Shown piece after piece: positions 48,365 through 56,693 of a stretch of DNA of 64,000 bases. Source of the stretch: Brevibacillus parabrevis. GTDB lineage: Bacteria > Bacillota > Bacilli > Brevibacillales > Brevibacillaceae. A program made the translations under genes and the position numbers. A model generated the notes under the pieces. The model saw nothing but the letters and a program-made list of their open reading frames with translations. It was not told where the DNA came from and made no database searches. The stretch covers positions 248,001-312,000 of the forward strand of contig NZ_RHHV01000003.1 in NCBI RefSeq assembly GCF_003710905.1, given 5' to 3'. How positions within the stretch are numbered: position 1 is the stretch's first letter; every line of letters begins with the position of its first letter.

Positions 48365-48595
48365 ATGCCGCAAGAAGTATACGGCGTATTGAGCATCGTC
48401 TTGTCGATTGTATTCATTGCACTCGCATGGTGGGCTCTGCAATCATTTCGTTTTGAAAAAATCTTGAAGCATCCGGCGGGAGCGCAAGCGAAGCTGCTGC
48501 AAATTTTACTGTCGATCGTAATCGGCTACGAAGTATCGCGATTTTTCCTCGATTATCTCGGCTGGTCCATGACATTCGGCAATCTGTTTTCCTAA
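48365..48595 (+). CDS. DUF1146 family membrane protein (YwzB-like)
   Basis: A 76-residue protein with two membrane helices (about 5-26 and 44-66) and a basic loop between them (RFEKILKHP). It matches the small DUF1146/YwzB family, which lies between atpC and ywmB in B. subtilis; here the nuo operon is inserted between. Function is unknown; topology suggests both ends outside. The ATG follows ATGAGGAGGAAC. Confidence 0.8.
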   Translation: MPQEVYGVLSIVLSIVFIALAWWALQSFRFEKILKHPAGAQAKLLQILLSIVIGYEVSRFFLDYLGWSMTFGNLFS

Positions 48596-48696
48596 TCGCC
48601 CAAACTTCATTCAGTTTGCTGGTATATCCACCCAGTTTCATGTGCAAAATGGGAAGTACAAAGAGATGTACGTGAAACATGGGGAGAGGATATAAA

Positions 48697-49443
48697 ATGG
48701 GGAAATGGTCTGGCCTTCTTGTACTTGCTTTGTTGCTGGTCACTGGCGCTGTTTATTGGATGCCTGCGCAGGCGTCGGAAGCAAAACCTGTTGCGAGCAA
48801 GCTCTTGCAAACGCTTGAGGATTCGGGAGCGACGGGCGTGTCCATTCAGGTTCGTGCGAGAGTGGCGCTGGGGGAAGTACAGCGGCAGGAAGAAGTCACT
48901 GAGTTGGCAAAGATGTGGGCAAAACAGCTAGAGATTCCGCTTTCGCTCATCGAAGAATCGCGGAACCACGATGTTCTTATGTATCGAACGACATACAAGC
49001 AAAACGGCGTCTCCGTGCGCTACGAGATGACAAGTGTTCCTGAAAATGGTTCATTTGACACATATCTAGTGCTGCAGTTATCGGGAAGCCGTGAATCCCT
49101 ACTATATATAGAGCAGATACAGGAAACCTTCGCGAAAGCCCTGAAAAATGCCGACTTTATTCCGCAAATTAGCACTTGTATTCGCGGATTGTACAATGTT
49201 AAGATGAGTGTTGACCAACAGGGGGGTAAAATTATGTCGATTTTTGCTACCCTCCAGGCAACAGAATTGGAACGTTTACAAGATGAGACGGTCGTCAGTA
49301 TTTCTGGACATACCCCTATGTGGGAACCATTCATTGCGTTAAACGGGCAAAAGATGAATCTGCAGGTAGCGACTCACCGTGACAGCGGCAATGCTGGCAC
49401 ATGGGTTACTGTAGGTACACCAATCATCACAGTGGAATATTAG
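48697..49443 (+). CDS. ywmB: YwmB family exported protein
   Basis: A 248-residue protein with an N-terminal signal or anchor (about 4-24, GLLVLALLLVTGAVYWMPAQA). The rest resembles YwmB, a conserved protein of spore formers with a TATA-box-binding-like fold and no known activity. The pair ywmB-murA-spoIID is conserved with B. subtilis, which supports the name. ATG 48697 follows GGGGAGAGG; the in-frame ATG at 48679 overlaps that ribosome site. No catalytic motif visible. Confidence 0.82.
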   Translation: MGKWSGLLVLALLLVTGAVYWMPAQASEAKPVASKLLQTLEDSGATGVSIQVRARVALGEVQRQEEVTELAKMWAKQLEIPLSLIEESRNHDVLMYRTTYKQNGVSVRYEMTSVPENGSFDTYLVLQLSGSRESLLYIEQIQETFAKALKNADFIPQISTCIRGLYNVKMSVDQQGGKIMSIFATLQATELERLQDETVVSISGHTPMWEPFIALNGQKMNLQVATHRDSGNAGTWVTVGTPIITVEY

Positions 49444-49461
49444 CACGCGGAGGGGTACACA

Positions 49462-50787
49462 TTGGATAAAATTATTGTCCGTGGTGGTAAGGCATTGGCG
49501 GGTAATGTGAAAGTATCTGGCGCCAAAAATGCCGTACTCCCTATTATTGCAGCATCTATCCTGGCAGAAGAAGGCACATGCGTTATTTCGGATGTACCTG
49601 CTCTTGACGATGTCAGGACGATATGCGACCTCTTGAAATCGATGGGAATCTCCCTTACATATGATCATGAAGTGCTGACAATCAATGCTTCTGAGCTTAC
49701 CAGCGTCGAAGCATCTTATGAACTGGTCCGCAAAATGCGTGCTTCTTTCCTGGTAATGGGGCCGCTTTTGGCTAGAAAAGGACAGGCTCGTGTCGCTCTT
49801 CCAGGTGGTTGTGCCATTGGTACCCGCCCGATCGACCAACACCTTAAAGGGTTTGAGGCTATGGGAGCCAAAATCGAGATCGGACAAGGGTTTATTGAAG
49901 CAAAAGCAGACGGGCGATTGAAAGGGGCAAAGATTTACCTCGATATCGCAAGCGTCGGCGCAACGGAAAATATCATGATGGCCGCCGCTTTGGCAGAAGG
50001 CACGACCGTGATTGAAAACGCAGCGGAGGAGCCGGAGATTGTCGATCTGGCCAACTTCCTGAACCGGATGGGAGCAAAAATCCGCGGTGCGGGAACAGGC
50101 TCTATCCGCATCGAAGGCGTGGAAAAGATGAAGGGCTGCACGCATTGCGTCATTCCTGACCGGATTGAAGCTGGAACCTTCATGGTGGCAGCAGCGATCA
50201 CGGGTGGAGATGTATTCGTAGAAGGCGCGATTTGCGATCACCTGAAATCCGTAACAGCCAAGCTGCGTGAAATGGGCGTAGAGGTAGACGAGCAGGAAAA
50301 CGGCATCCGCGTTCGCCGCACAGGTGCTCTGAAAGCTGTCGATCTCAAGACGTTGCCGTATCCGGGCTTCCCGACTGACATGCAGTCGCAAATGATGGCG
50401 CTTTTGCTTGTTTCCGAAGGCACGAGCATCGTGACTGAGACGGTTTTTGAAAATCGTTTTATGCACGTGGAAGAGTTCCGCCGCATGAATGCCAATATCA
50501 AAATCGAAGGACGCAGTGCCATTGTAGAAGGCGGCTCCAAGCTGACCGGAAGCAAAGTGGCGGCAACCGATCTGCGCGCAGGTGCAGCTCTGGTGCTGGC
50601 TGGGTTGGTATCGGAAGGAGAGACAGAGGTAACGGCTCTTCACCATATCGACCGCGGGTATGTGAACTTCACGGAAAAGCTGTTGGCACTCGGAGCGGAT
50701 GTGGAGCGCGTAACTCCTGAGGAGAAAAAGCGGGAAGCGGTTTTGCCAGATACGATCAAGGTAAGCTTCTCTCCTAATTTTGCGTAA
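49462..50787 (+). CDS. murA: UDP-N-acetylglucosamine 1-carboxyvinyltransferase
   Basis: First committed enzyme of peptidoglycan synthesis: adds enolpyruvate from PEP to UDP-GlcNAc. The 441-residue protein has [16 protein letters not shown] near 19-34 and the catalytic cysteine near residue 117 in [18 protein letters not shown]; that cysteine is the fosfomycin target. The TTG start follows GGAGGGG at 49449-49455. Position between ywmB and spoIID matches murAA of B. subtilis; a second copy (murAB) is expected elsewhere, upstream of this window. Confidence 0.97.
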   Translation: MDKIIVRGGKALAGNVKVSGAKNAVLPIIAASILAEEGTCVISDVPALDDVRTICDLLKSMGISLTYDHEVLTINASELTSVEASYELVRKMRASFLVMGPLLARKGQARVALPGGCAIGTRPIDQHLKGFEAMGAKIEIGQGFIEAKADGRLKGAKIYLDIASVGATENIMMAAALAEGTTVIENAAEEPEIVDLANFLNRMGAKIRGAGTGSIRIEGVEKMKGCTHCVIPDRIEAGTFMVAAAITGGDVFVEGAICDHLKSVTAKLREMGVEVDEQENGIRVRRTGALKAVDLKTLPYPGFPTDMQSQMMALLLVSEGTSIVTETVFENRFMHVEEFRRMNANIKIEGRSAIVEGGSKLTGSKVAATDLRAGAALVLAGLVSEGETEVTALHHIDRGYVNFTEKLLALGADVERVTPEEKKREAVLPDTIKVSFSPNFA

Positions 50788-50815
50788 CGAATGTGTCAGC
50801 TATATGACAAACACG

Positions 50816-50849
50816 AAGATTCTCTGTGAAAGCAGGGGATCTTTTTTTC
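50816..50849 (+). terminator. Terminator of murA
   Basis: Arms at 50816-50826 and 50833-50843 with wobble pairs and a run of seven T. A smaller stem TGTCA/TGACA lies just upstream, at about 50794-50809. Confidence 0.8.
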
Positions 50850-50946
50850 GTTTGTGAAATGGTCAGCGCGAAGACCCAAGCCAAGCTGCTTCCCCTTCCG
50901 CTACGGCTCCGGCAGAGGTCTGCTTGCAGCTGTTGTCGCCCTCGCT

Positions 50947-50970
50947 ACTCTCTTACTCTCTTACTCTCTC
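50947..50970 (+). repeat. Three tandem 8-base units upstream of spoIID
   Basis: ACTCTCTT, ACTCTCTT and ACTCTCTC follow one another directly. The stretch is pyrimidine-rich and lies just before the likely sigma-E promoter. Confidence 0.75.
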
Positions 50971-50972
50971 GT

Positions 50973-50996
50973 TCTATCGGTCTTTTGCCATACATA
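50973..50996 (+). promoter_or_regulatory. Possible sigma-E promoter of spoIID
   Basis: CATACATA at 50989-50996 resembles the sigma-E -10 (CATACAnT). A -35-like TCTAT lies at 50973-50977, with a short 11-base gap. spoIID depends on sigma-E in B. subtilis. Confidence 0.4.
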
Positions 50997-51036
50997 GACT
51001 GAAAGTGTCTAGCACTTAACGGGGAGGATCACTTGG

Positions 51037-52053
51037 ATGAAACGCTACTTGCTCATAGGGTTTATCACTTTGCCGATCTTGCTCGTCCTGATGCCGGCTG
51101 CTCTGGTTTATCTGTTTGCACCTTCGCACGAGTCCGCAGCATCCCCACATGAAGCCGTTCAGCAGCAGAACAAACCGGCGACAGCAGGAGCTGCCCAATC
51201 GCTTCCCATCAAGGTGTACCGTACCGAAAAAAAGGTTGTGGAAACATTGCCGCTGGAGACGTACATCGAAGGGGTAGTAGCGGCTGAGATGCCGGCCGAG
51301 TTCGAACTGGAAGCGTTGAAGGCCCAGGCGATGGCAGCGAGGACGTATATCGTACGCAGACTGAAGCAAGGGAAGTTCGATGATGTGCCCGCGGGAGGAC
51401 AGGTGCTGGATACGGTCGCTCATCAGGTGTATATGGATGAAGCGCAGCGCCGTGCACGCTGGGGAGACCAGTACGAATGGAAAAGCAAGCGCATAGAGCA
51501 GGCTGTGCAAGCAACAGCGGGCGTCGTGCTGACTTATCAGGGAGAGCCGATTGACGCCACGTTCTTTTCCACCAGCAACGGCTTTACCGAGAACTCGAAC
51601 GAATATTGGGAAAAGCCGATTCCGTACCTGAAAAGTGTGGCAAGTCCATGGGATATCGAATCCCCGCGCTACGAGGAAACAGTGGTCAAGTCCACGGCTG
51701 AGCTGGAAAAGGAATTGGGCGTGAAGCTTGTGCAGGAGGCTTCCTCCAACGGAGCCTGGTATCGGATTGAGTCGCGCACGACGGGAAATCGCGTGGGGAA
51801 AATCAGCATTGGCGGCAAGGAGTTTAGCGGGCGGGAATTTCGCGAAAAGCTGAACTTGAACTCGTCTTCTTTTACGTTGGAGCTGAGAGGCAACCAGGTG
51901 TTTATTACAACCAAAGGATACGGCCACGGAGTCGGCATGAGCCAATGGGGAGCAAACGGCATGGCCAAGAGCGGAAAAAATGCCGAGCAGATCGTGAAGC
52001 ACTTCTACCAGGGAATCAACCTCCAGGATTACTCTCAAATCGTGCGCGCCTAG
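51037..52053 (+). CDS. spoIID: Stage II sporulation protein D (lytic transglycosylase)
   Basis: Membrane-anchored murein lytic transglycosylase that, with SpoIIM and SpoIIP, drives engulfment of the forespore. 338 residues, with an N-terminal anchor (about 4-26) and SpoIID domain. Conserved parts are LETYIEGVVAAEMPAEFE near 71-88 (the glutamate in VAAEMP is the catalytic one), ALKAQAMAARTYIV near 91-104 and GYGHGVGMSQWGANGMA near 293-309. The ATG follows GGGGAGGATC. It lies after its own likely sporulation promoter. Confidence 0.95.
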   Translation: MKRYLLIGFITLPILLVLMPAALVYLFAPSHESAASPHEAVQQQNKPATAGAAQSLPIKVYRTEKKVVETLPLETYIEGVVAAEMPAEFELEALKAQAMAARTYIVRRLKQGKFDDVPAGGQVLDTVAHQVYMDEAQRRARWGDQYEWKSKRIEQAVQATAGVVLTYQGEPIDATFFSTSNGFTENSNEYWEKPIPYLKSVASPWDIESPRYEETVVKSTAELEKELGVKLVQEASSNGAWYRIESRTTGNRVGKISIGGKEFSGREFREKLNLNSSSFTLELRGNQVFITTKGYGHGVGMSQWGANGMAKSGKNAEQIVKHFYQGINLQDYSQIVRA

Positions 52054-52096
52054 CGAAAAAGAACGCAAATTTTTACTTTTCCCGACTCTCTCAGGT

Positions 52097-52123
52097 TTAT
52101 ACGCCAAAATTCTGGCGATACTG
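52097..52123 (+). promoter_or_regulatory. Possible sigma-F promoter of spoIIQ
   Basis: GGCGATACTG (52114-52123) fits the sigma-F -10 consensus GGNNANAMTN at every fixed position. TTATA (52097-52101) is one base off the -35 GYATA, but the 12-base gap is shorter than usual. It sits inside a stem formed by CTCAG/CTGAG and CGCCA/TGGCG (52090-52125). Confidence 0.4.
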
Positions 52124-52135
52124 AGGGATGAGGTG

Positions 52136-52870
52136 ATGAATAAAATGGAAGATCAAAAGAATCAAAATCAACCGATTCCATTCAAGAAGGCAAGCTCCTG
52201 GAAAAAAGTTTTGGGTAAGAAGTGGGCGTTCCCCGCAATCTACATCGGAACCGCAGCAATCATTCTCGCTTTTGTGATGTGGTATCAGGGCAGCGTCATG
52301 GACACGGTATCCAAAGTGGCAAATGTCGGGGATAACGTGGCAGTGACAACTCCAGCGACTCCTGAGACACCGAAGCAAAACGATGAAGCGGTACCTGTGA
52401 CAAGTGGCGTTCAACCGTTGGCATGGCCTGTAGGGAAAAATGTCCAGTATGAAATGGGAATGAGCTACTACGACGAACAAGCGTCCAAAGACGAGCAGCA
52501 AAAGGCGCTGGTCAAGTACAGCAACTCTTTTTACCCGCACACCGGAATTGATTTGAAAGCAACTGATGGCAAGAGCTTTGATGTCGTGGCTGCCCTCGCC
52601 GGAAAAGTCGTGAAGGTGGAAAACGATCCGCTCGTCGGCAAAACCGTTGAAGTGGAGCACGCTGACAAAATGGTGACGGTCTATCAAAGCCTGGAAAACA
52701 CGACAGTCAAACCAGGTGATGAAGTGACCCAGGGCCAAGTGATCGGTTCAGCAGGCCGCAACGAGTTCGAGAAAGATTTCGGAGTGCATCTCCACTTCGA
52801 AGTACGTGTCGACGACAAGCCAGTGAATCCACAACAATATTTGATTCAAGCGGAAGCGAAAAATCAATAA
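52136..52870 (+). CDS. spoIIQ: SpoIIQ-like M23 peptidase-domain protein
   Basis: Forespore membrane protein that pairs with SpoIIIAH in the mother cell to form the channel between the two cells. 244 residues: cytoplasmic N-terminus, one membrane helix (about 33-50, FPAIYIGTAAIILAFVMWY), then a LytM/M23 domain (about 95-238). Both metal-binding motifs are intact: H135 and D139 (HTGIDL), H218 and H220 (HLHFEV). ATG 52145 (MEDQKNQNQP) behind AGGTG is an equally possible start and fits better if the sigma-F box is real. The N-terminus resembles B. subtilis SpoIIQ, and the position after spoIID agrees. Confidence 0.9.
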   Translation: MNKMEDQKNQNQPIPFKKASSWKKVLGKKWAFPAIYIGTAAIILAFVMWYQGSVMDTVSKVANVGDNVAVTTPATPETPKQNDEAVPVTSGVQPLAWPVGKNVQYEMGMSYYDEQASKDEQQKALVKYSNSFYPHTGIDLKATDGKSFDVVAALAGKVVKVENDPLVGKTVEVEHADKMVTVYQSLENTTVKPGDEVTQGQVIGSAGRNEFEKDFGVHLHFEVRVDDKPVNPQQYLIQAEAKNQ

Positions 52871-52887
52871 TTAGCGAAATGATGGAA

Positions 52888-52925
52888 AACACCCGTAAAA
52901 TCAAGCGATTTGCGGGTGTTTTTTT
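52888..52925 (+). terminator. Terminator of spoIIQ
   Basis: AACACCCGTAAAATC pairs with GATTTGCGGGTGTT across 52888-52920 with one internal mismatch, and a run of T continues to 52925. Confidence 0.88.
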
Positions 52926-53015
52926 GCTGTTGGTACAAACTGTTGAAAAAAGATGCGGCCGTGCTGGCTTGTCAGGCTTGGAAACGTAGAATATGTGTCC
53001 CTACCCACCCATATA

Positions 53016-53039
53016 TTGTATCAGACAATGTAGATACAA
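53016..53039 (+). promoter_or_regulatory. Inverted repeat overlapping the spoIIID ribosome site
   Basis: TTGTATC (53016-53022) and GATACAA (53033-53039) are perfect seven-base complements around AGACAATGTA. The spacer carries AGACAA, which fits the RRACAR core of SpoIIID sites, so autoregulation or masking of AAGGAGG is possible. Confidence 0.45.
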
Positions 53040-53052
53040 GGAGGCGAGTAAT

Positions 53053-53340
53053 GTGCACGACTACATCAAAGAGCGGACCATCAAGATTGGCCGATATATT
53101 GTAGAGACGCGAAATACGGTTCGGATGATCGCCAAAGAGTTCGGAGTTTCCAAAAGTACAGTGCACAAGGACTTGACGGAAAGGCTGCCTGAAATAAATC
53201 CGGAGTTGGCTAACCAAGTTAAGGAAATTTTGGAATATCACAAAGCTATCAGACATCTGCGGGGAGGCGAAGCGACTAAAATCAAATACAAGCGGCGTAG
53301 TAAAAAAGTCCGAGTTGAACAGGAGGAGAGCGTGCAATAA
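53053..53340 (+). CDS. spoIIID: Sporulation transcription factor SpoIIID
   Basis: A 95-residue mother-cell DNA-binding protein that turns many sigma-E genes on or off. It starts at GTG 53053 with VHDYIKERTIKIGRYIVE, has a helix-turn-helix at about 23-44 (VRMIAKEFGVSKSTVHKDL) and a basic C-terminal helix with RHLRGGEATKIKYKRR that contacts the minor groove. The C-terminus is a few residues longer than in B. subtilis (KKVRVEQEESVQ). GGAGG lies at 53040-53044. The pair spoIIID-mbl is conserved. Confidence 0.95.
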   Translation: MHDYIKERTIKIGRYIVETRNTVRMIAKEFGVSKSTVHKDLTERLPEINPELANQVKEILEYHKAIRHLRGGEATKIKYKRRSKKVRVEQEESVQ

Positions 53341-53349
53341 AGAATTTCC

Positions 53350-53378
53350 TTGTCCTCTCACGTAGAAGAGCCTATGAT
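53350..53378 (+). promoter_or_regulatory. Sigma-A promoter of mbl
   Basis: TTGTCC at 53350-53355, a 17-base spacer, and TATGAT at 53373-53378, 39 bases before the ATG. Confidence 0.65.
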
Positions 53379-53417
53379 ATTAGGTAGAAATGTAACTGGT
53401 AACAGGGAGGACCTTTC

Positions 53418-54434
53418 ATGTTTGGCAAAGATATCGGAATCGACTTGGGGACGGCCAATGTCTTGGTGTATGTAAAAGGCAAGGGTGTTGTCCTAGACGA
53501 ACCATCTGTCGTGGCAATAGATAGCAATTCTAGAAAAGTATTGGCCGTGGGGCACGAAGCGCATCGCATGGTGGGCCGAACCCCAGGAAATATCGTGGCG
53601 ATCCGACCTTTGCGCGAAGGTGTTATTGCCGATTTTGAGATTACAGAAGCGATGCTGAAGCACTTTTTGAACAAAATCGGTGGAAAAAGCATGTTTGCAC
53701 GTCCACGCATCCTGATTTGCTGCCCAACGAACATTACCTCGGTAGAGCAAAAGGCGATTCGCGAAGCAGCCGAGCGCAGTGGAGGCGCAAGACAGGTGTT
53801 TATCGAAGAAGAACCGAAAGTTGCCGCAGTTGGGGCAGGTATGGACATTTTTCAGCCGTCCGGCAATATGGTAGTGGATATCGGTGGGGGTACGACCGAT
53901 GTAGCGGTGCTGTCGATGGGCGATATTGTCACGTCTTCCTCCATCAAAATAGCTGGGGACACATTCGATGTGGCTATTATGCGGTACATAAAAAATAAAT
54001 ACAAACTGCTGATCGGAGAGCGTACAGCTGAAGATATCAAGGTTCAAATCGGAACCGTATCCGGCGGGCGCCAGGACGAAATGGACATTCGTGGTCGGGA
54101 CATGGTAAGCGGATTGCCGCAGACCATTACCATTCAATCCGGCGAAGTCCAAGAAGCCCTGGCCGAGTCGGTGAGTGCGATTGTACAAGCCTCGAAATCT
54201 GTTTTGGAACGAACACCTCCCGAGCTTTCTGCCGATATAATTGATAAGGGTGTTTTCCTGACTGGCGGCGGCGCACTTTTGCATGGCATCGACGAGATTT
54301 TGGCAGAGGAGCTGAAGGTTCCTGTGCTGGTAGCGGACGAGCCGATGATGTGTGTAGCCAAAGGAACCGGAATGATGCTGGACTATCTGGACAAGGTGCC
54401 GGCTCACTCGAATAAGCGATTATTCAGGGGGTAA
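53418..54434 (+). CDS. mbl: Rod-shape-determining protein Mbl (MreB family)
   Basis: Bacterial actin homologue that guides cylindrical wall growth. 338 residues, with the actin-type phosphate loops IGIDLGTANVLVYVKGKGVV near 6-25 and VVDIGGGTTDVAVLS near 154-168, and the adenosine loop FLTGGGALLHGID near 278-290. MreB, Mbl and MreBH cannot be separated with certainty by eye; the position spoIIID-mbl-flhO-flhP is that of mbl in B. subtilis. The ATG follows CAGGGAGGA. The flagellar genes start six bases after its stop. Confidence 0.93.
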   Translation: MFGKDIGIDLGTANVLVYVKGKGVVLDEPSVVAIDSNSRKVLAVGHEAHRMVGRTPGNIVAIRPLREGVIADFEITEAMLKHFLNKIGGKSMFARPRILICCPTNITSVEQKAIREAAERSGGARQVFIEEEPKVAAVGAGMDIFQPSGNMVVDIGGGTTDVAVLSMGDIVTSSSIKIAGDTFDVAIMRYIKNKYKLLIGERTAEDIKVQIGTVSGGRQDEMDIRGRDMVSGLPQTITIQSGEVQEALAESVSAIVQASKSVLERTPPELSADIIDKGVFLTGGGALLHGIDEILAEELKVPVLVADEPMMCVAKGTGMMLDYLDKVPAHSNKRLFRG

Positions 54435-54440
54435 GATTAC

Positions 54441-55412
54441 GTGATCAGAGGCTTGTATACGTCTGCATCTGGCATGCTTGCCTTGCAAAACAGGCAAGAT
54501 TCGCTGGCGAACAACCTGGCTAACATCAACACGCCTGGATACAAACAGGATGTTGGTGTCATGCGCGCTTTCCCGGAGCAGCTCCTTTCGCGCATGCGCG
54601 ATTCCGAAGGACCTGATTTCCCGGGCGTTCCGACCATGCCTGGCCAGCCTGCGATCATCGGACGGCTGAACTCAGGGGTGTACATGTCGGAAGCGATCCC
54701 TGCCTTTACGCAAGGAGATATTGAAGAGACGCGCAATCCGTACGATGTGGCGCTTTTGGACAACCTCCAGCCTGATCAGGACGGAAATGAGCGCCGTCTG
54801 TTTTACAGCGTGGCACGGATTGAAGATTTGACCCAGCCAGCCCAGGAAGAAGATATTCGCTACACGCGGAACGGAAACTGGAGCGTCAATGCGGAAGGGT
54901 ACCTGGTGACGCCAGACGGATATTACGTTCTCGACAATCAAAATCAGGCGATTCGGCTGAACAATGATCCGCTTACAGGGGGCAATGTCGGGCAGGACTT
55001 GAAGATCAATCAGGCTGGCGAGCTGTTGTACCGGGATTCGGTCAGCAAGGACTACCAGGTGTTGGCCAACCACCAGAGGCTCGGCCTGAGCGTCGTGACA
55101 GACCCTCAGAAGCTGGTTCGTGAGGGAACGAACATTTTCCGCTATGAAGGAGACGCAGAGGTAAAAGCGATCGACATCGCGGAAGCGGAAGACCAGGCTG
55201 CATTGGCTGCCGGAGAGTACGATACGCCGACTGTTGCAGGCAGATACGGTACGCAGCAAGGATGGAGAGAGCGGTCCAATGTTGACCCGGCTCAAACTAT
55301 GACAAGCATGATGAGCGTACTGCGTGCATACGAGGCAAACCAGCGAGTCATTACGACGATTGACGGTACGCTGGACAAGGCTGCTAATGAAATCGGACGA
55401 GTGAACGGATAA
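54441..55412 (+). CDS. flhO: Flagellar rod/hook-basal-body protein FlhO
   Basis: A 323-residue FlgF/FlgG-like rod protein exported by the flagellar type III system. The N-terminal rod signature MIRGLYTSASGMLALQNRQD contains ASGM, followed by NNLANINTPGYK near 24-35. The C-terminal coiled-coil signature SNVDPAQTMTSMMSVLRAYEANQRVI is near 281-306. It has no signal peptide, as expected for this export route. The GTG start follows AGGGGGT in the last codons of mbl. Confidence 0.92.
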   Translation: MIRGLYTSASGMLALQNRQDSLANNLANINTPGYKQDVGVMRAFPEQLLSRMRDSEGPDFPGVPTMPGQPAIIGRLNSGVYMSEAIPAFTQGDIEETRNPYDVALLDNLQPDQDGNERRLFYSVARIEDLTQPAQEEDIRYTRNGNWSVNAEGYLVTPDGYYVLDNQNQAIRLNNDPLTGGNVGQDLKINQAGELLYRDSVSKDYQVLANHQRLGLSVVTDPQKLVREGTNIFRYEGDAEVKAIDIAEAEDQAALAAGEYDTPTVAGRYGTQQGWRERSNVDPAQTMTSMMSVLRAYEANQRVITTIDGTLDKAANEIGRVNG

Positions 55413-55427
55413 TAGGGGGTAGGAAGG

Positions 55428-56261
55428 ATGCAGTCGCTTAATATTTCCACATCGGCCATGCGCGGTATTCAACAGGCGTTGGACAATACGGCCAACAATC
55501 TGGCGAATATCGATACAAACGGATACAAGCGCAGGGTGGCATCGTTTTCCGAGCTTCTCTCCGATTCGATGACCGAGCAGCCGGCAGCGGATAATCAAAA
55601 CCGCAATACGCCAGTAGGCTTGCGTGTTGGCAGTGGTGCACGTCTCGGCTTGTCGAAGCTGGATCTCGGACAAGGCAACGTCAAGATGACAGATGTGCCG
55701 ACAGACGTAGCCATTGAAGGGCAAGGTTATTTTTTGGTCACGCATAAAATCAAAGATGCGAACGGTGCGGTTATCCAGGAAGAAAGCCGGCTGACACGAG
55801 ATGGCTCCTTCAAGGTGCAGTTTGACGATGACGAAGGCGGCTACGTGCTGCACACGCCGTCGGGACACATTCTCACGGACAACAACGGAGTAAACATCGT
55901 GTTGCCTGAGCCAGTGCAAAATATCGAGATTACGCCAGAGGGCGCGCTGACAGCAAACGGAGTCGCCTATGGCAACATCGGAATCTGGAAAGTGGACAAT
56001 CCCGATCAACTGAAACAGGTGGGGCAAAACTTGTTCGACGCAGAGCTTGCTTCCGGAGAAAATCCTGCGACCAAGTATGCTAACGCGATTGATGAAGGAA
56101 TTGCCACGTTGCGTCAAGGAGCGCTCGAAGGCTCCAATGTAACGATGACAGAAGAGATGTCGCAACTGGTGAACATTCAGCGTGCCTATCAGTTGAACTC
56201 ACGGGCGATTGGCATCAGCGACCAAATGATGGGCATTGCCAACTCGTTGCGCAGCAGATAA
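55428..56261 (+). CDS. flhP: Flagellar rod/hook-basal-body protein FlhP
   Basis: A 277-residue partner of FlhO. The N-terminus MQSLNISTSAMRGIQQALDN leads to NNLANIDTNGYKRR near 24-37, the FlgE/F/G family core, with VPTDVAIEGQGYFLVTH near 88-104, and it ends with the C-terminal rod helix VNIQRAYQLNSRAIGISDQMM. flhO and flhP are 15 bases apart and conserved as a pair; both are needed for hook-filament assembly in B. subtilis. Confidence 0.92.
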   Translation: MQSLNISTSAMRGIQQALDNTANNLANIDTNGYKRRVASFSELLSDSMTEQPAADNQNRNTPVGLRVGSGARLGLSKLDLGQGNVKMTDVPTDVAIEGQGYFLVTHKIKDANGAVIQEESRLTRDGSFKVQFDDDEGGYVLHTPSGHILTDNNGVNIVLPEPVQNIEITPEGALTANGVAYGNIGIWKVDNPDQLKQVGQNLFDAELASGENPATKYANAIDEGIATLRQGALEGSNVTMTEEMSQLVNIQRAYQLNSRAIGISDQMMGIANSLRSR

Positions 56262-56285
56262 TCAGTGATGACGGAGGAGAGGAGC

Positions 56286-56540
56286 ATGGAACAAGGGAAG
56301 GGCAGAAGGTTCCCGCGTGATACCGAAGAGGTTAGGACGAAGCCGAGAGAGCGGGAACGGAGCGGCAGAAACTGGCGAGTGACGATTGCCAAAATTGTGC
56401 TGGTCCCGATCCTGTTGTTTTTCTCTCTCGTCATCGGTTTGACAATCGGGTACGGAGTTGTGGGACACAAGCCGACAGCGGAAGTATTTGATCTTGGCAC
56501 GTACAAACACATGTGGGACTTGCTGTTTGCAAACACGTAA
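56286..56540 (+). CDS. EpuA-like (PF11772) small membrane protein, often named 'RNA polymerase subunit beta'
   Basis: An 84-residue protein with a strongly basic N-terminus (about 1-38, rich in Arg and Glu), one membrane helix (about 42-64, VLVPILLFFSLVIGLTIGYGVVG) and a short outer tail (TYKHMWDLLFANT). It matches the small EpuA family, which has been labelled a polymerase subunit by association only; no polymerase function is shown. ATG 56286 follows GGAGG by nine bases; GTG 56265 and ATG 56268 upstream overlap that site. Confidence 0.75.
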   Translation: MEQGKGRRFPRDTEEVRTKPRERERSGRNWRVTIAKIVLVPILLFFSLVIGLTIGYGVVGHKPTAEVFDLGTYKHMWDLLFANT

Positions 56541-56565
56541 GCATCCAAGAGAAAAAGCAAGGTGG

Positions 56566-56602
56566 ACAAGCCCGAACCTGATGGTTGGGGCTGCCTGTTT
56601 TT
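56566..56602 (+). terminator. Terminator after the EpuA-like gene
   Basis: AGCCCGAACC (56569-56578) pairs with GGTTGGGGCT (56583-56592) apart from one G-G mismatch; a T run ends near 56602. Confidence 0.75.
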
Positions 56603-56611
56603 TAGAGGGAC

Positions 56612-56641
56612 TTGTTGCACAGTTTGTCCACAGAGTATAAT
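56612..56641 (+). promoter_or_regulatory. Sigma-A promoter of the CDP-alcohol phosphatidyltransferase gene
   Basis: TTGTTG at 56612-56617, an 18-base spacer, and TATAAT at 56636-56641. The spacer contains TTGTCCACA (56624-56632), one mismatch from a DnaA box. Confidence 0.6.
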
Positions 56642-56693
56642 AGATCGAGTGGTTGAAAAAGGAAGCGACGATTCTTACTACGGAGGGATGTCC

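Noticed and set aside
53033..53040. GATACAAG as a sigma-E -10 for spoIIID with CATATATT as -35
   Set aside because: The spacing fits, but transcription would start after the ribosome site, leaving no usable leader.
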